Origin: Leucocoprinus leucothites
Taxonomy: Eukaryota; Basidiomycota; Agaricomycetes; Agaricales; Agaricaceae
Direction of reading: 5' to 3'
NCBI GenBank assembly: GCA_013368445.1
Contig: JAACJO010000018.1
Location: 620,001-684,000 of the forward strand
DNA: 64,000 nt
Made by a program: the position numbers and the translations under genes. Under the pieces are notes generated by a model. The model did not search any database and had not been told where the DNA came from. It saw nothing but the letters and a program-made list of their open reading frames with translations. Shown in pieces: positions 22,836 to 34,900 of this stretch. Within the stretch, counting starts at the first letter, position 1; every line of letters starts with the position of its first letter.

Positions 22836-23110
22836 ATGGAACCCGAGTCTACGATCGATGAGATCACCAAAAGTGTGGAGAGGTAGGTACGGCTTTCAGA
22901 ACCCGAGTCGTTTCTACTCACCTAGGCAATTTAGATTCCGCATCATGTCAGTCAGTCGGTTCAGTTCCCTGCAGTCTTGTCTTCTCAAACCATCGTGCTA
23001 ATCACCCACCAGTCTGATGTTGGGAAATCGTCGCTGATTAACCGTGTATTCGGTATCACTGACGCAGTAAGAGGCTCTCATGCCGGGCGAATGCGGGTTA
23101 ACTACCATCG
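22506..23110 (+). repeat. Segmental duplication, copy 1
   Basis: Direct repeat with 28085-28690, about 5.58 kb apart. It covers the promoter region, first exon, first intron and P-loop exon of a GTPase. The two copies differ by scattered substitutions and small changes. Confidence 0.88.
22836..23110 (+). pseudogene. GTPase 5' fragment (second copy)
   Basis: ATG at 22836 opens MEPESTIDEITKSVE. A short intron, using GTAGGT and the CATGTCAG acceptor, joins in frame to a P-loop exon reading LITHQSDVGKSSLINRVFGI. The GxxxxGKS motif has His at the first Gly position. After the next donor (GTAAGAGG) I find no continuation of the G domain before unrelated sequence. The fragment therefore seems to be the 5' end of a gene whose body was lost or displaced. 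It is arranged head-to-head with the minus-strand GTPase. Confidence 0.7.
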
Positions 23111-24250
23111 CCGTTGGTTCGAGCGCGACTAACAATGCTCACCCGCTACCTCCCTTTTTTCTTGCTTCATTCAGGGATCGAGGCTATTACATTACACTCC
23201 TCTCGTTCATGCGGACGTGCGTGACACCCATTTCCCAACCAGCACCAATGCACACCACCAAACCGATACCCAGCATCGTGCATGAAAACTATCACTCTAC
23301 GAGGACGCGCTTCACCATGCGTCGAGCACACACATAGTTGTCACTTCCGCGGCTCCGGCGCTGATAGTATCACCAGGCCACAAACGTGCCAGGCGGCCAG
23401 TATCATTCGCGCTACATACACAGCGAGAAACGTTAAGCACGGACTGCCAATCATTTTTTTTGCCCCAGCGTGCTCCTCTTGTAGTTATTAGGTGTCCCAA
23501 CGCGCCGGGTCCTTAATTTCGTCGATTAAGATTACCATTTGCTCATATATTCTTTTTGAAGAGAACATTTAATGAGCAATCCGTTCCCGTTATTGAGCCC
23601 GAGCGGTGTCTTCAACCAGATAAATCAAAATTGCTAGAACGGGGACACCGCACGGTAGTAGACAGCCTCGAACTCTCCTCTTTCGCACCGATTTCTACCG
23701 TCAGCCCTCCTCAACTCTTTGCACTGTTTCATTTTTCAACGTCTGGTGTGAAATCATGGCTGGTTATTTGTTGTCCATGTGAACACCGTACAAGTTACCG
23801 ACCTTACATGAAGAATGACCTGGATTTGAAATCCAAGCTCCCAAGAGCTCATTTGCAAGCAGGATGAGTCTGTAATTTAACATCGACCTCAACCGATATC
23901 CAACTCTGACTTCACTGCTCAGAACAGTGAGACGAATGGATCAGGCGGTTATACTCTCGGACACAGAGCTTGGGCGAGCCAGTTCATCTACCGCTAGTCC
24001 CGGGGCACCACATACAAGGGTGGCTTATCTCGTCACCCTAACAGTCCCCCATAACCAACAGTCGTTGAATAGTCCGAACGTGAGACGTGATCGCGCCCGC
24101 AAGGCGGACAAGTCCTGCGACCACCATAGTCCGACAAGGACGTGTCGGAGAGTGGCTGGGCGTGTATAATAGTAATATGACTTCACAACCCCACATAAGA
24201 ATATCTGAAATAACTATTGAATAGTGCACCTCTGGTAGTTAGGCCTTGAG
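23111..24250. other. CpG-rich stretch, nothing recognised
   Basis: Several short frames on both strands, none with family motifs or convincing splice structure. Base composition matches the surrounding gene island and not the decayed transposons. Confidence 0.4.
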
Positions 24251-24253
24251 AAC

Positions 24254-24457
24254 TCAAGACAGTGGGATCCACAACTCATCCCACATCTTGAACTTCGAGT
24301 CAGTCTTGTAGATCTGCGTTGCTCTCTTGTAATCCATTGCCTCAAACTCATAGAAATATTGCTTCGTTGCATCGGATTCACAATACTGAATCACTGACTT
24401 GTCGGCACGACCAGCTTCGCAGAGCTCATGACATTTTCCTGGGTTACAGTGAGAGTC
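24254..24457 (-). CDS. C-terminal exon of an unrecognised gene
   Basis: An open frame without an internal ATG ends at TGA (24254-24256). It begins with a Cys/His-rich piece (CDSHCNPGKCHELCEAGRA) and continues with charged, helical residues (FEAMDYKRATQIYKTDSKFK) ending MWDELWIPLS. The composition looks truly coding and the absence of an ATG suggests an internal or terminal exon. The product is unknown, and upstream exons on the minus strand could not be joined with confidence. Confidence 0.4.
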   Translation of the reverse strand, partial: DSHCNPGKCHELCEAGRADKSVIQYCESDATKQYFYEFEAMDYKRATQIYKTDSKFKMWDELWIPLS

Positions 24458-24539
24458 ACAAGGACTGAGGGAACGCGAGGATAAAATGCTTGGATAATCC
24501 CTGCCATTTCACTCTCCTTAATTCCCTACTACCGAACGA

Positions 24540-25217
24540 CTCGTGAGATAATGTCATTCCCGTCAGGAAGTAACGCATCGCCTGGAAGTCTCCGAGTCGA
24601 ATCGATCATACTCCTCTGGTAGAATACACCCCAAAATAGCACCCACCTCCCATCGGTGTCTGGGTACCTTCCGGATGATGATCATGCCAGACAATTCCAT
24701 AAATCCATCGCCTTGGCAATCAACAACTTACGGCGGTCAAATTCCCTCACTGAGACAAGAGGTCCGGGGCAGTTAGAGCGGAATCGCTGAGGCCAAGAGA
24801 GCAGAGTAGAAGAACTGGCTATTCCGGTGGCCAGCTCGAGTCCTAGAGTATATAGGTATATGAGGTAGTACAGAACAGGAGGACACACTCGAGCCCTCAA
24901 CGTTCAACGATGACATAGGCTGATGCATAACGGAGGTGTTGTTGTACGTGACGACCTCGTAATTCCTGGCCTACCTCCAGAGACTGGACGTCAAAAGAAG
25001 ACAACCGAGTAGAGTCTACAAAGAATTTGAGGAATGGCTCATGTCGGAATGCAATGGTGCCGTGGATCTTGAGAAGCTGATGTCGGAATGAGGCATTGAG
25101 CTCAAAGGACGAGCTTTGATGGTAGCATGGCTGTACTATGTCGAAAGTTGACATCAGAACACGAGAGAAGGAGAATATGGAATTAAAAGAACTACTAAAT
25201 AACATCGAATAGAACAA
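24540..25217 (-). CDS. Unrecognised exons
   Basis: Minus-strand frames at 25217-24897 and 24900-24682, and a further frame down to about 24540 (VLFWGVFYQRSMIDSTRRLP), have protein-like composition, including REFDRRKLLIAKAMDLWNCL. No domain is recognised and I could not establish the splice order. They may belong with the exon at 24254-24457. Confidence 0.25.
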
Positions 25218-25430
25218 GCATCTGAATCATGCGGTAGCCGGCCGAATTACTCAAGCTCTAGCCTCCCATCCACCACATACAAAACCGTAGGAAATGCGAT
25301 GCGTAATCTCACAACCCAACAACCAAACCCCAATGAAGGGGAATTTGAAGAGCGAGACCAAATTAAGTGAAGAAGAATTAATTAACTCATGGTAAGGGGG
25401 TGAGCAGGTCAATGCTCACAATCGTCAACA

Positions 25431-25913
25431 CTATCGCCATCTCCCCTTTATGTCTCTCCTCTCGCTGTAACCGTCCCACACCATCCGTAAAGAAGCGCCT
25501 TTTAGCGTCAAAGAGGAGAGTTTATTATTCTGGTACTGTTGCTTCGTCGTCGTATTCTGCGAGAAACCTGGAATGAATGGCATAGATGAGAACGCTCGCG
25601 AAACAAACAGCCCAAGTAGAGCGATATCTGGACTCGATGGTCCGATACAGGTGTGGGTTTCGGAGATAACGAAGAGGGAGGTAACGGTGCCCCTATCTTC
25701 CCCGGAGGTGGATTCAGGCCGTGGCGGGTGCTGGGTCTGCTGCTCGGTGACGACTACGCACAGGATAGTTGTCACCATTGACGTGCCCAACTGCTCATGG
25801 GTTTGACACGCCAGCAACGAGTCCTCTGGTCCGCTTGATAGGGTGAAGAGTCGCCTCACCAGCGTTTGGGGCTCACCTTGCTGAGCACACGTGACCACTA
25901 CAGCACTTGCCAC
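25431..25913 (-). CDS. Hypothetical 160-codon ORF
   Basis: Opens MASAVVVTCAQQGEPQTLV and ends RRDIKGRWR. No signal peptide, membrane segment or known motif stands out. It lies just downstream of the Arg-Gly-rich ORF on the same strand and may be its 3' exon or a separate gene. A shorter plus-strand frame overlaps it. Confidence 0.3.
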   Translation of the reverse strand: MASAVVVTCAQQGEPQTLVRRLFTLSSGPEDSLLACQTHEQLGTSMVTTILCVVVTEQQTQHPPRPESTSGEDRGTVTSLFVISETHTCIGPSSPDIALLGLFVSRAFSSMPFIPGFSQNTTTKQQYQNNKLSSLTLKGASLRMVWDGYSERRDIKGRWR

Positions 25914-25947
25914 TTCTCATATACTTACAATCAAGTTAACACCTTCA

Positions 25948-26400
25948 TCACCACAGCCAGCAGTGTTCCTCTTTATCAACGCTTTCTTCATCGGAGCTTC
26001 TACAAGACGGGACAGGAGCCATTTGTATATCGACATCTTCTTGTGGACCGGTATCCCCACTGGAGCTGTCCTCTGCTTGGGCAGACCTTTCACGCCGTGC
26101 GTCAACTGCCTTCAAGGGATAACCCCCCGAGCTAGCGCTGTAGGCCGGCATAAGGCTGTGGTAAGTGCTAACCGCTAATACCCCAGAGCTTAAAAGCTGA
26201 CACTGTGACCGAGGTTGAGGGATGGGCGGTACCCGTTCTCGAGGTATCAACCCTTCTACCGCTTTCGAAGACCTACCGACCTGAGGTGCTATGACCTCCA
26301 CCTTGGTTTTGCCTTTCCTGTTATATGGCGAGCAAATTAGCGGCCCTTTTCGGCTCCAACGACTACTACAACGGTCACCACGATCCCCACAACCACGACC

Positions 26401-26477
<77 letters not shown>

Positions 26478-26478
26478 A

Positions 26479-26522
<44 letters not shown>

Positions 26523-26634
26523 TGGGCCCGGATTCAACATGAGCGTGAGAAGCTATCAAGCCTACGGTACTGCCGTTGAAGAGGTCATATCGACTGGCCC
26601 TTGCTGCGCGATAACGATCGGGGAACGTGCTCAT
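25948..26634 (-). CDS. Arg-Gly-repeat protein, hypothetical
   Basis: A 228-codon ORF starting MSTFPDRYRAARASRYDLF. Residues ~38-85 are an almost perfect Arg-Gly dipeptide tract made by a hexanucleotide repeat. A basic, Pro/Ser-rich region and an acidic tail (SSDEESVDKEE) follow. RG/RGG tracts commonly bind RNA or are arginine-methylated nuclear proteins, but no further domain supports a function. The tract is open in other frames too (His-Asp on the plus strand, Val-Val on the minus strand), so the reading frame is not proven. Confidence 0.4.
26382..26526. repeat. (CCACGA)n hexanucleotide microsatellite
   Basis: About 24 near-perfect 6-bp units with one ACAACC interruption near 26,476. It encodes RG (minus), HD or RP (plus) dipeptides depending on frame. 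It is CpG-rich at every unit, in contrast to the transposon-derived DNA nearby. Confidence 0.93.
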
Positions 26635-27018
26635 AGCTTAAGCGGTCAAGTGGTAAAGGGGCTGAACCAGTGCTCTCGTGAGCGCCCTCCATGATCTCTA
26701 TACTCAGGCTGACGAGTTAAACAGTTAGCATGGTATAGAGCTCGTGCCGGAGGGGAAGGAGGAGGCTGCTGAGATACAGGAACACTCTGAAGAGCGCACA
26801 TGATAGATGAATGCCCGTTGAGATTGATAATGGTAGAGGCATGATACCCAGGGGAACCAGGCAAGTGATGTACTGGTTCTCATCGTGTTGTTGGGCGACT
26901 AAGAATTTTATGTAGCTATCAGGTATAGGATCATTGCCGGGGTCATATTCCCCTCAACGAATGAAGTTTGCGAAGTGCCAGCAGCATTCGATCATGAATG
27001 GGAATCGCGGGAGAGAGA

Positions 27019-27750
27019 ATGAATGTCACCCTCCCCAAACCGCGCACTTTCATTGAACCATTAGCTGTCCTCCAAGATGGCCAAGAAACTCGAGTCGGCT
27101 CTGTGACGAGGTAAACTCACGCCAATCCTCTCTATCCTTCCCCCCCTTACTAGTATCCGCAGTAAAAGCAAGTACACAATCAAACACACCTTTGACCGCT
27201 ACTGCCCGTACGCCCTTCTCCCTGCTTAACGCTCGCAATGCACTCAGATGACCTTTCTAGTACCGTCCTCCATGGAGAAACCAGGTTCGTCTCTCTACTT
27301 CACTGCTTCTACCGAACCATGCGGTACTCACCAAACATAACTAAACATCGTAGGCTCACGTCTCCGTCAACGCTCAGACATGCGAACGTCTCAAATCGTT
27401 CCTCGGTGAAGCATACGAAGAAGTACGCATCAAGTTCAAAATCTCTGGTACCGACGAAGAAACTGCTTCCCCGATGTTGACGAAGACGCCGGAGGCTTTG
27501 AACCTCTGCCAGTTACAGTTACAGCCGATGGGAATCCAGAGCAGGAAGATGATGATGAGCCAGCGGAGATTGACGGTACCACAAATCAGATATGTACATA
27601 GGAAAGACGGAGATGAGCCCGAGGTCGGACCTCTCAATAGGTACGTGACTGATTTACGTTCGCCTTTGTTTCCCAATCTGACGGCGCTTTTCTTGCTAGT
27701 AGCACAAGATTAAGTCCACTTGGAATCATTATTACTGGTGAGTGGCAGCG
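27019..27750 (+). pseudogene. Unrecognised multi-exon gene, probably frameshifted
   Basis: ATG at 27019 opens MNVTLPKPRTFIEPLAVLQD, with a donor at 27111 (GTAAAC) and a possible acceptor at 27161. Later exons give THVS-type and KSFLGEAYEEVRIKFKISG frames near 27,370-27,460, then an acidic stretch (EQEDDDEPAEIDG) near 27,550 that is in a different frame without an intervening intron. I could not make a single uninterrupted reading, so frameshifts or an error in my exon choice are likely. No domain is recognised. Confidence 0.3.
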
Positions 27751-28084
27751 GTCCGTTCCTGCCATACTGATGCTGATGCGCCCGTTTAGTTATTGTCCTG
27801 TACGATCCTCAGCGTCTCACTACGCCGTTTCTACAGCTCTTATTTGTCCGGTGACACTGAGCATAGAGAAATCAGATGCGGCTTTCTCCTTTTCCCACAC
27901 CTTGAACGCCACTTGACCCATCGTCTTTCCCATATCTCTCCCTATTGATGACCATGCTGACTTTATCGACTCACACAGAGCGGCGCACTCGTCAACGCAC
28001 GCACTTACGATAACCTCTTATCAAGCTAGCCTCTCTCTCCCCTCGAGAGGTTAACACTAGCACTGTTTTACCCGCTTCTACATT
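27751..28084. other. No gene seen
   Basis: CpG-rich spacer between the degraded gene and the second copy of the duplicated promoter; only short frames. Confidence 0.4.
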
Positions 28085-28690
28085 CAATGAAATGAAATTC
28101 ATGCTCATCTGTTATCCGCCAATGGCGAGGGATGATCGATGATCGATGAGAGTTGTCACACCCAGAGTCATGGGTCTGACAACTGTTCACATATCGGGCA
28201 TGTGATCTCGGCAATGGACCAATCGTCGTCTTGCGACTCAGACACGCCATTTATTTCCTCTGTCAATGTCGATTCTATTTCTCACTATCTAAGTATAGCA
28301 GTCGCTATCGATCGATCGTAATCCGCTATCAATCCCGCGTCGTGTCGACAAACAAGAAGGCTGCAAGGGTGATGGTGACTTGAGCGCATTAGTCGATACT
28401 CCCTTACCTCAACTATCATAGAACCCGAGTCTAGAATCGATGATATCACCAAAAGTGTGGAGAGGTAGGTATAGCTTTCGGAACCCGAGTCGTTTCTACT
28501 TACCTCGGCGATTTAGATTCCGCATTCTGTCCATCGGTCGGATCAGTTAGCTGCAGTGTTACCTTCTCGTATCATCAGGGTAATCGACCACCAGTCTGGT
28601 GTTGGGGAATCGTCGCTGATTAGCTGTGTATTCGGTATCACCGGCGCGGTAAGAGGCTCCTATGTAGGACGAATGTGGGTTAACTACCAC
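28085..28690 (+). repeat. Segmental duplication, copy 2
   Basis: Direct repeat of 22506-23110. The first ~320 bp are nearly identical to copy 1. The first-exon ATG of copy 1 is ATA here, and the CATGTCAG acceptor used in copy 1 is altered. Confidence 0.88.
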
Positions 28691-30538
28691 GGATGGTCTT
28701 CTGTTGTAGCGCGTTTCACACTTAAAACCTGGAGAATCGGATATTGAGCAAGAGTTCATCTCACAAGACAACCCATTTTTTTGTTCTTCACGATTCTAAA
28801 GGCTTCGAACCAGGAGAGATTACCAATTTTGAGATTGTACGTGAATTTATCGAGCAACGATCCAAACAGGGACTGCCCCTGAAGGACCGAATCCATGGTC
28901 TGTGGTACATATATTTCTCTTCCCACCCACCGGCGCTCCTTTCACCGTCATCGTGACAGGCTCTGTACAAAGACGCCCGCGGCCGGGGGTCGTGTGTTCG
29001 AGATAGGAGACGAGAAGTTGCTCGAGTTTGCCTATAAAGTCCAAAGTACGCTCTTGACCTCTCCTTTATTACACTCCGTTCTAATCGATTGGTGATTTAG
29101 ATCAGTTCCTGTTGTAATTGTGTTTACTCGGTACGATCGATTAGTAAGGACGAAGAAGGCTGAGTTGAAAGATGAGCACCTAAATATGGATCCAGCGACT
29201 CTCGATGAACGTGGTAAAGACGAGGCCCGGAAAGCGTTTAAGATATGTGTGCAGTCTCTCCAGCATACAATGAGGCGCCTCAACATCCCGATGCCGCATT
29301 ATGTCAAAGTTTCGGGTATGTTTGTGCCATTGTATGATCTATCCGGTCTTGACCGCTCCCTAGTTCGTCCAGGCTATAGTAAGGAAGATGTTTCAGCTCT
29401 CGTGGAAGTTACCCGGGATATTGTCAAAGAACGGCTCAAGGGCGATGCTTGGATCATGTGGGCGATAGCTCAACGGGCAAGCCTCCCGGTCAAAATCGAA
29501 GCTTGCATCACGTAGGTTTCATCCACTTTTATACTATAATAACATTTATTCACGTCGATTTCCGGTTGGAAAGCAAGGCCATGAGTTGTATGTGACCCAG
29601 GTGTCAGTCTTGTCGCACCCCTTAACAGTATCTTAGATTACAGACGTGTCCTTACTGGTACTATGCCTGGATTCGGACAGATCTTGCTTTGCAGGTGCCT
29701 CGTGGAAGTCCACAAAGACATCATCAAATGTTGGAACTGTAAGGGCAAGGTAGATTAAATTTGTTTTATGTAATGTCTGCTCAACTTACATCCTCATTGT
29801 AGGTCCTCAACACTGATGAATTCATGCAACTGATGCTCCATCTCGTCCAAGATGCTCATATGAAACCTGATGTCTCGACCTATGTGCTCATATATTACTT
29901 GATGCATTTTGACATTTCTCTCAGTTCCCCGAACATTGACAAGATTTCTCAATTTGTGAGCCTTGTCACTGCCACCTCCACTCCTATTTTGCTACCTGTC
30001 GCCATCCTAGGCTTGACATCTTTCTGCGATGACTTTTGACCACCACTCTGGAAAACATGTATGTATCTTTTGTTAGAATAGCAATCCAAGGATTATTCTG
30101 GTGATTTATTCTGAGTTTAAATATATTCTATTGTTTCTATGGTATATAATCTTGTAGTCTACATTCCTGTACCTTGCTCATTTGCCCTCCAATACCACAA
30201 TGTTCGCCCAGCATTGAGTCCCTTCAACATCTTTGCCTATTCATACAATCCAATAATTATTGACAACCCCTAGACCTGAGGTTCAATGTCTTCTAATCAC
30301 TTACACTGTGGATCTCATCAATGTTTTGAAAAACCTCTTTGACTTTGTGCTCAAACCTGCCCTGGCTTTGACAACAATGTGGGAAGAGCTGAGAGAGGCA
30401 TTTGAGGCATATGAATACTCATCCTCACATCAATGCATCCACAGTATCATTTGTTCAAAAGTGCCACAGGGTGAACAAATCCTAACCACAGATGGCCCTG
30501 ACAAGAAGGTTCATGTTCTGCACACCTTGAAGCTCTAG
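28406..30538 (+). pseudogene. Third GTPase gene, degenerate but full length
   Basis: Collinear with copy 2 and extends to a plausible C-terminus. The P-loop reads HQSGVGESS, so the invariant Lys of GKS is Glu. The former ATG is ATA. A 7-T run at 28776-28782 shifts the frame just before the G3 region LHDSKGFEPGE. Downstream exons are well kept: an intron at GTACAT joins HGLW-LCTKTPAAGGRVFEI, then G4 TRYD in VIVFTRYDRLV (29110-29160), a helical region to 29512, GTMPGFGQILL, EFMQLMLHLVQDAHMKPDV, and a hydrophobic end with NVLKNLFDFVLKPALALTT at 30310-30380. The gene probably no longer binds GTP. CpG content falls sharply after about 30.2 kb. Confidence 0.72.
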
Positions 30539-30539
30539 A

Positions 30540-33500
30540 TATTGATCTAGAGCTATGAGATCCTTGCACTGCTCCACAGGCTCCCAGGTTGTATCTCCCA
30601 GGCTCCAGTATACTTCAAACTCGACCCTGCTATTATCCAAGTGATGATGGCCAATAATATCATCAATGAACTATTCATGCTCATTGTCCAGTCTGAAATC
30701 ATATGGCTCTGGACATGATCTGTCCAGGAAACATATGTCATCCAACTTATGACATGGTCATAACAGACTGACATGGAAAGCAGGGTGAATCCTCTGATTC
30801 ACCAAGGCTTGGGGTAAGTTCAATGTATAATTAGACTTGCTAGGGTTTGTGTGCAAAACCTTGTATGGTCTGATAAACTTTGGGCAGAGCTTTTGTGCTC
30901 TATCCTTGGCCATGTTCAGGTTTTTCATCAACAAGTATACCAGACTTCCTTCTTGGATGTCTGGTTCTATGCCTTGTCACTTGTTAGCATTGCAAGTTTG
31001 AAAGACTTGCACCTCAATAATAGCATCATGGGCCTCTGCTATATTTAGTAATGTCCTCTCTGCAAATTCCCTGACTCTGCAATGTATGGCATTACCTGGC
31101 TGTAAATCTCAGATCATTGCTAGTAAGTAACTGAAGTTCAGCTCAAACAGAGCAAACTTTGTTGTTGCAGATACACTTGAGTTTATCGCAAACCCAACCA
31201 AATGTGCTTTGTCAACCCAATTTTACTGGTTATGTTAAACAGCAGTTCAGAATATCTGTCCAATATTCCTATTCATATGTTCCACCTGTCCATCTGTCTG
31301 CAGATAGAATGAAGTCAACATTAATAATTCAGCCCCCAACAATCTATGGAGTTCCTTCCACCATGTGGAAGTAAATTTGGAGTCTTGATCACTCACAATC
31401 GAGCTTGGTAGCCCATGCAGTCATACAATGTTATATAAGTAAATCCATGACAGCTTGGAAGCTGTCATTTTAGTGTGCACCAGTATTAGGTGTACCATAC
31501 TTGTCATTTGACATAATACTACCCAAAGGTAGTCCAATCCCTTAGATTCAGGGAATGGACCAACAAAATCCATTCCTATACCATCCCAGGGATATATAGG
31601 TACTGGCAGAGAGTGTAACTTGCCAGCTGGTCTTGTGGTCAAGGTTTTTGTCTAAGCACATATTTCACACATTTTACAAAAATTACAGCAGTCCTTAACT
31701 AAGGACAGCCACCAATAATATCTATGCATGTATTCAGATGTGTGTTGATCTCCAAAGTGCCCTACTATAGTATGCAATCTACTAAGAATTGCAGTAATAA
31801 TCCTTCAGTCATTTGGTATACAAATGACCTTATTTGCATTGGGCATTGTCTTCCATACAATTCCCTTTTCATCTTTGGAGAAGCCTTCCAGCTATAATCT
31901 TGTCTTCAAGATTATCCAAATCAACTGTAAAAGGTTCATCCATTGGCTTTGAAGCAGTCAATAAATCCTTTAGAGTCAACATTGTGATCCTCAGTCCATG
32001 GTGCTCATAATTGACTTGGTCTTTCACTGAGTCAGTGTTCTTTTGAATCACTGCCTCTTCCATCTGCTCAGCTTCCATGTCATATTGTTCTCATTTTTCC
32101 TGCAATCAAGAACTCCTCCTAGCTTCATGATCGAATAATGCTCCTATTTGATCATATGACAATTTCTTTGCCTCAATTTCTAGTACATGATCTTTTGGGA
32201 GATCATCTCTGTCAAGGTCAATATGCATATCTGCTTGGACATAATGTCCAGGCTCATGAACTTCCCTGGGAAGATCACTCTTGAAGTATCTAGACAGGCT
32301 ATCCACTACCTTATTTCATTCACCTTTAATATAAGTGATATCAAAATCATAGCAGGAACAATTATTGCCCCAATGTCATTGTTGGTTCAATAAGTGCCCT
32401 TGAGATTTAAAGAATTCAAGGGCTTTATGGTCAGTTATGATGTGGATTCTATAACCCACAAGCTTATCTTCCCATTTCAATAACACTAATATTGCAAGTG
32501 TTTCCATTTTGTGCACAGCATAGTTTTGCAGTGCTGCTGAGAATTTCTTGGACATAAATCCTGCTGGTCAGCAATCAACCCAGCTTAGTCCCTGTCCATA
32601 CATAGCTCTAACACCCATCCTAGATGCATCACAAATAACCCAGATTAGCACTCCCAATTTGGGGTTAATGGGATGGATCACAGGTGTCTAGTAACATGCT
32701 CTCTTGATCATGTCAAAGGATTTTTGATGTAAGGGACACCAATGGAAAGGTGTCCCATTCTGCATGATAGCCATCAATGGGCTAGTATACACTGTGATAT
32801 TGGGTAAGAAATTGAACATGTAATTCACAAGTCCAACAAATTTTTGCACATCATTGTAGTTGCATGGAATTCTCCATGCAAATATTCATTCAAGCTTGCC
32901 AGTATTGGGATGGATACCCTGATCATCAATAACATGGCCCAAACAGTCAATCTTTTCTGCATAAAGTTTGACTTTGGTGTCTTTGACAAATAATTGGTGC
33001 TCTCATAGTCAATTGAATATGAGCTTGAGATGTTTCTCATGCTCTTTGATTGTCTCCGAGAATATGAAAATATCATCTAAGTATACATGTACATGTATAC
33101 TGATAGCATCTCTGAATATAACAGTCATTAATTGTTGAAAGGTTGCAGGGGCATTGCAATCCCCCTGCTGCATAATGTTACTGACATATATTCCCACTAT
33201 AGTGGTGAACACTGTATTTTGAACATCTTTGATGTGGGTGCACACTTGTTCATATGCATCCACTAGATCAAATTTCAACCAATATTTCCCTTGCATGATG
33301 TCTTCCCATATGATCTCCTGATCAGGTAATGGGGTGACATCCTTTACTGTATTGTCATTCCTCTGGCAACAATCAGTGACAGTTCTCAATTGTCCATCTT
33401 TCTTTGGGATGCACATTAGTGGTGCAGCCTGAGAGACAGATCATGGTTCCCACCATCCTGCATTTATGTATCTGTTGAGTTTCAAGTACAACTCATCACA

Positions 33501-34900
33501 CAATGAGTGGGGACATTATGGTAGGTGATAAATGTACCTCCTATTACTGTTGATGTGGTTGATCTCATGATCAACCTCATGGAACAGTGGTAAATGCTCA
33601 GGAGTACCCTGCATCATATCAGTGTACTTCTTGAACCATCATTTCTGCAATTGAGGTATATCACTTTTAGTTAATGCTGGGCCACCAGATTTTTTATCAG
33701 GTGGTTCCTTTCTTTCATTTGACAGTCTATGTGGGCTATCACCAATGGGTTGACCTACAACTGTCATACACCATAAGGAATCCCAATTATCCTTGTCAGG
33801 ATAACTATTGCATGTAAATTCAGTAGTCACTACCTTGTCAACTGTGGTCAATGGTAGGTACTCTGATTTAGTTGTAGTCTAATTACAGATGGACTGCATT
33901 TATCTTGAGCTTTCCATGACTGCATTCCATTTATCTGGCATGCGAGGGTCATAGTAATGATTATACATGGTGAACATTATTGGAGGTTTGCCCAGTGCAT
34001 GACATCATCTATGGAATATCATTTGCTCATCTATTCCTGCAGGCAAGTGTTGATCATTTTCATCAATAGATGGTGTTGTTGACCCATCCATTGATTTTAT
34101 TGAATTAAGGGAAGAGATGGTCTTCTCTTCAAGTGGTCCTTTGAGTACATGAGGGTAATTAGGGGGTAATGTGTCCCCTTTGTTGGTTATTGGGTCTTCA
34201 GGTACCTCCTCAAGGGTCACATTAGTGACTCCAGTGGTACCTTTACCCTCCAATAGTTATTTTTTGTAGGGTATTTATCTGTTACTCTATGGCATCAAAT
34301 TCATGAATCTTTGTCACCCACTATGTCTTTGGCTGGAAGCTCACTTCTGTCAACATTGACTGTGGACTTCTCAAAGTCCAACTTCACTTTATGTTTATGT
34401 ATGAACAGCATTCCTAGTATAATGTCATAATGATCAAATTTTGCTACATCAAGGTAGCAAGAATATAGTTGACCTCAGATTGTTAGCTCAACCTTAGCTC
34501 CAAGTTTTACTGTAGCACAGCTTCTGACCATGCCAAGTTGGAGCTTATGGTCATCAATTAACTCATTCACCTTTACATTCACTATATGAGCAAATGTAGG
34601 TGTCATTCCAGATGTCATGCATCCAGAATCCCATAGTGTCCAAGTGTCAACTCTGTTGATATTGACAAAGGATGTGAGACATTGCTTATCTTTCATTGGT
34701 AATTGTGGATGAAGGATCTTATCTTTATTTTTCTGTAGTGTGATCTTCTGCATACAGACATTATTTTTGCTAGCAGGGCTATCTGTCATAGCCCTAAAAC
34801 CATTGGTATTATCCATGTCAACTTCTATGAATGTATTAGTTTCAGGTACCTCCAATATTTCAATGCCAGATCCATAATCTGACATTATCTCTATTGGAGA
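30540..34900 (-). pseudogene. pol: Element F Pol (PR-RT-RNaseH-IN-chromodomain)
   Basis: Fragments in correct order on the minus strand: protease TLWDSGCMTSGM near 34,640; RT with YLDDIFIFSETIKEH near 33,070; RNase H with HIITDHKALEFFKSQ near 32,430; integrase core WDGIGMDFVGPFPESKGLDY near 31,560; chromodomain FEVYWSLGDTTWEPVEQC near 30,640-30,590. Multiple TGA codons and at least some frameshifts separate them. The RT belongs to a different chromovirus lineage from elements A/B and C/D by its motif spellings. Confidence 0.85.

Noticed and set aside
26291..26579. His-Asp or Arg-Pro repeat proteins on the plus strand
   Set aside because: Products of the hexanucleotide tract in other frames, with no supporting flanking domain.
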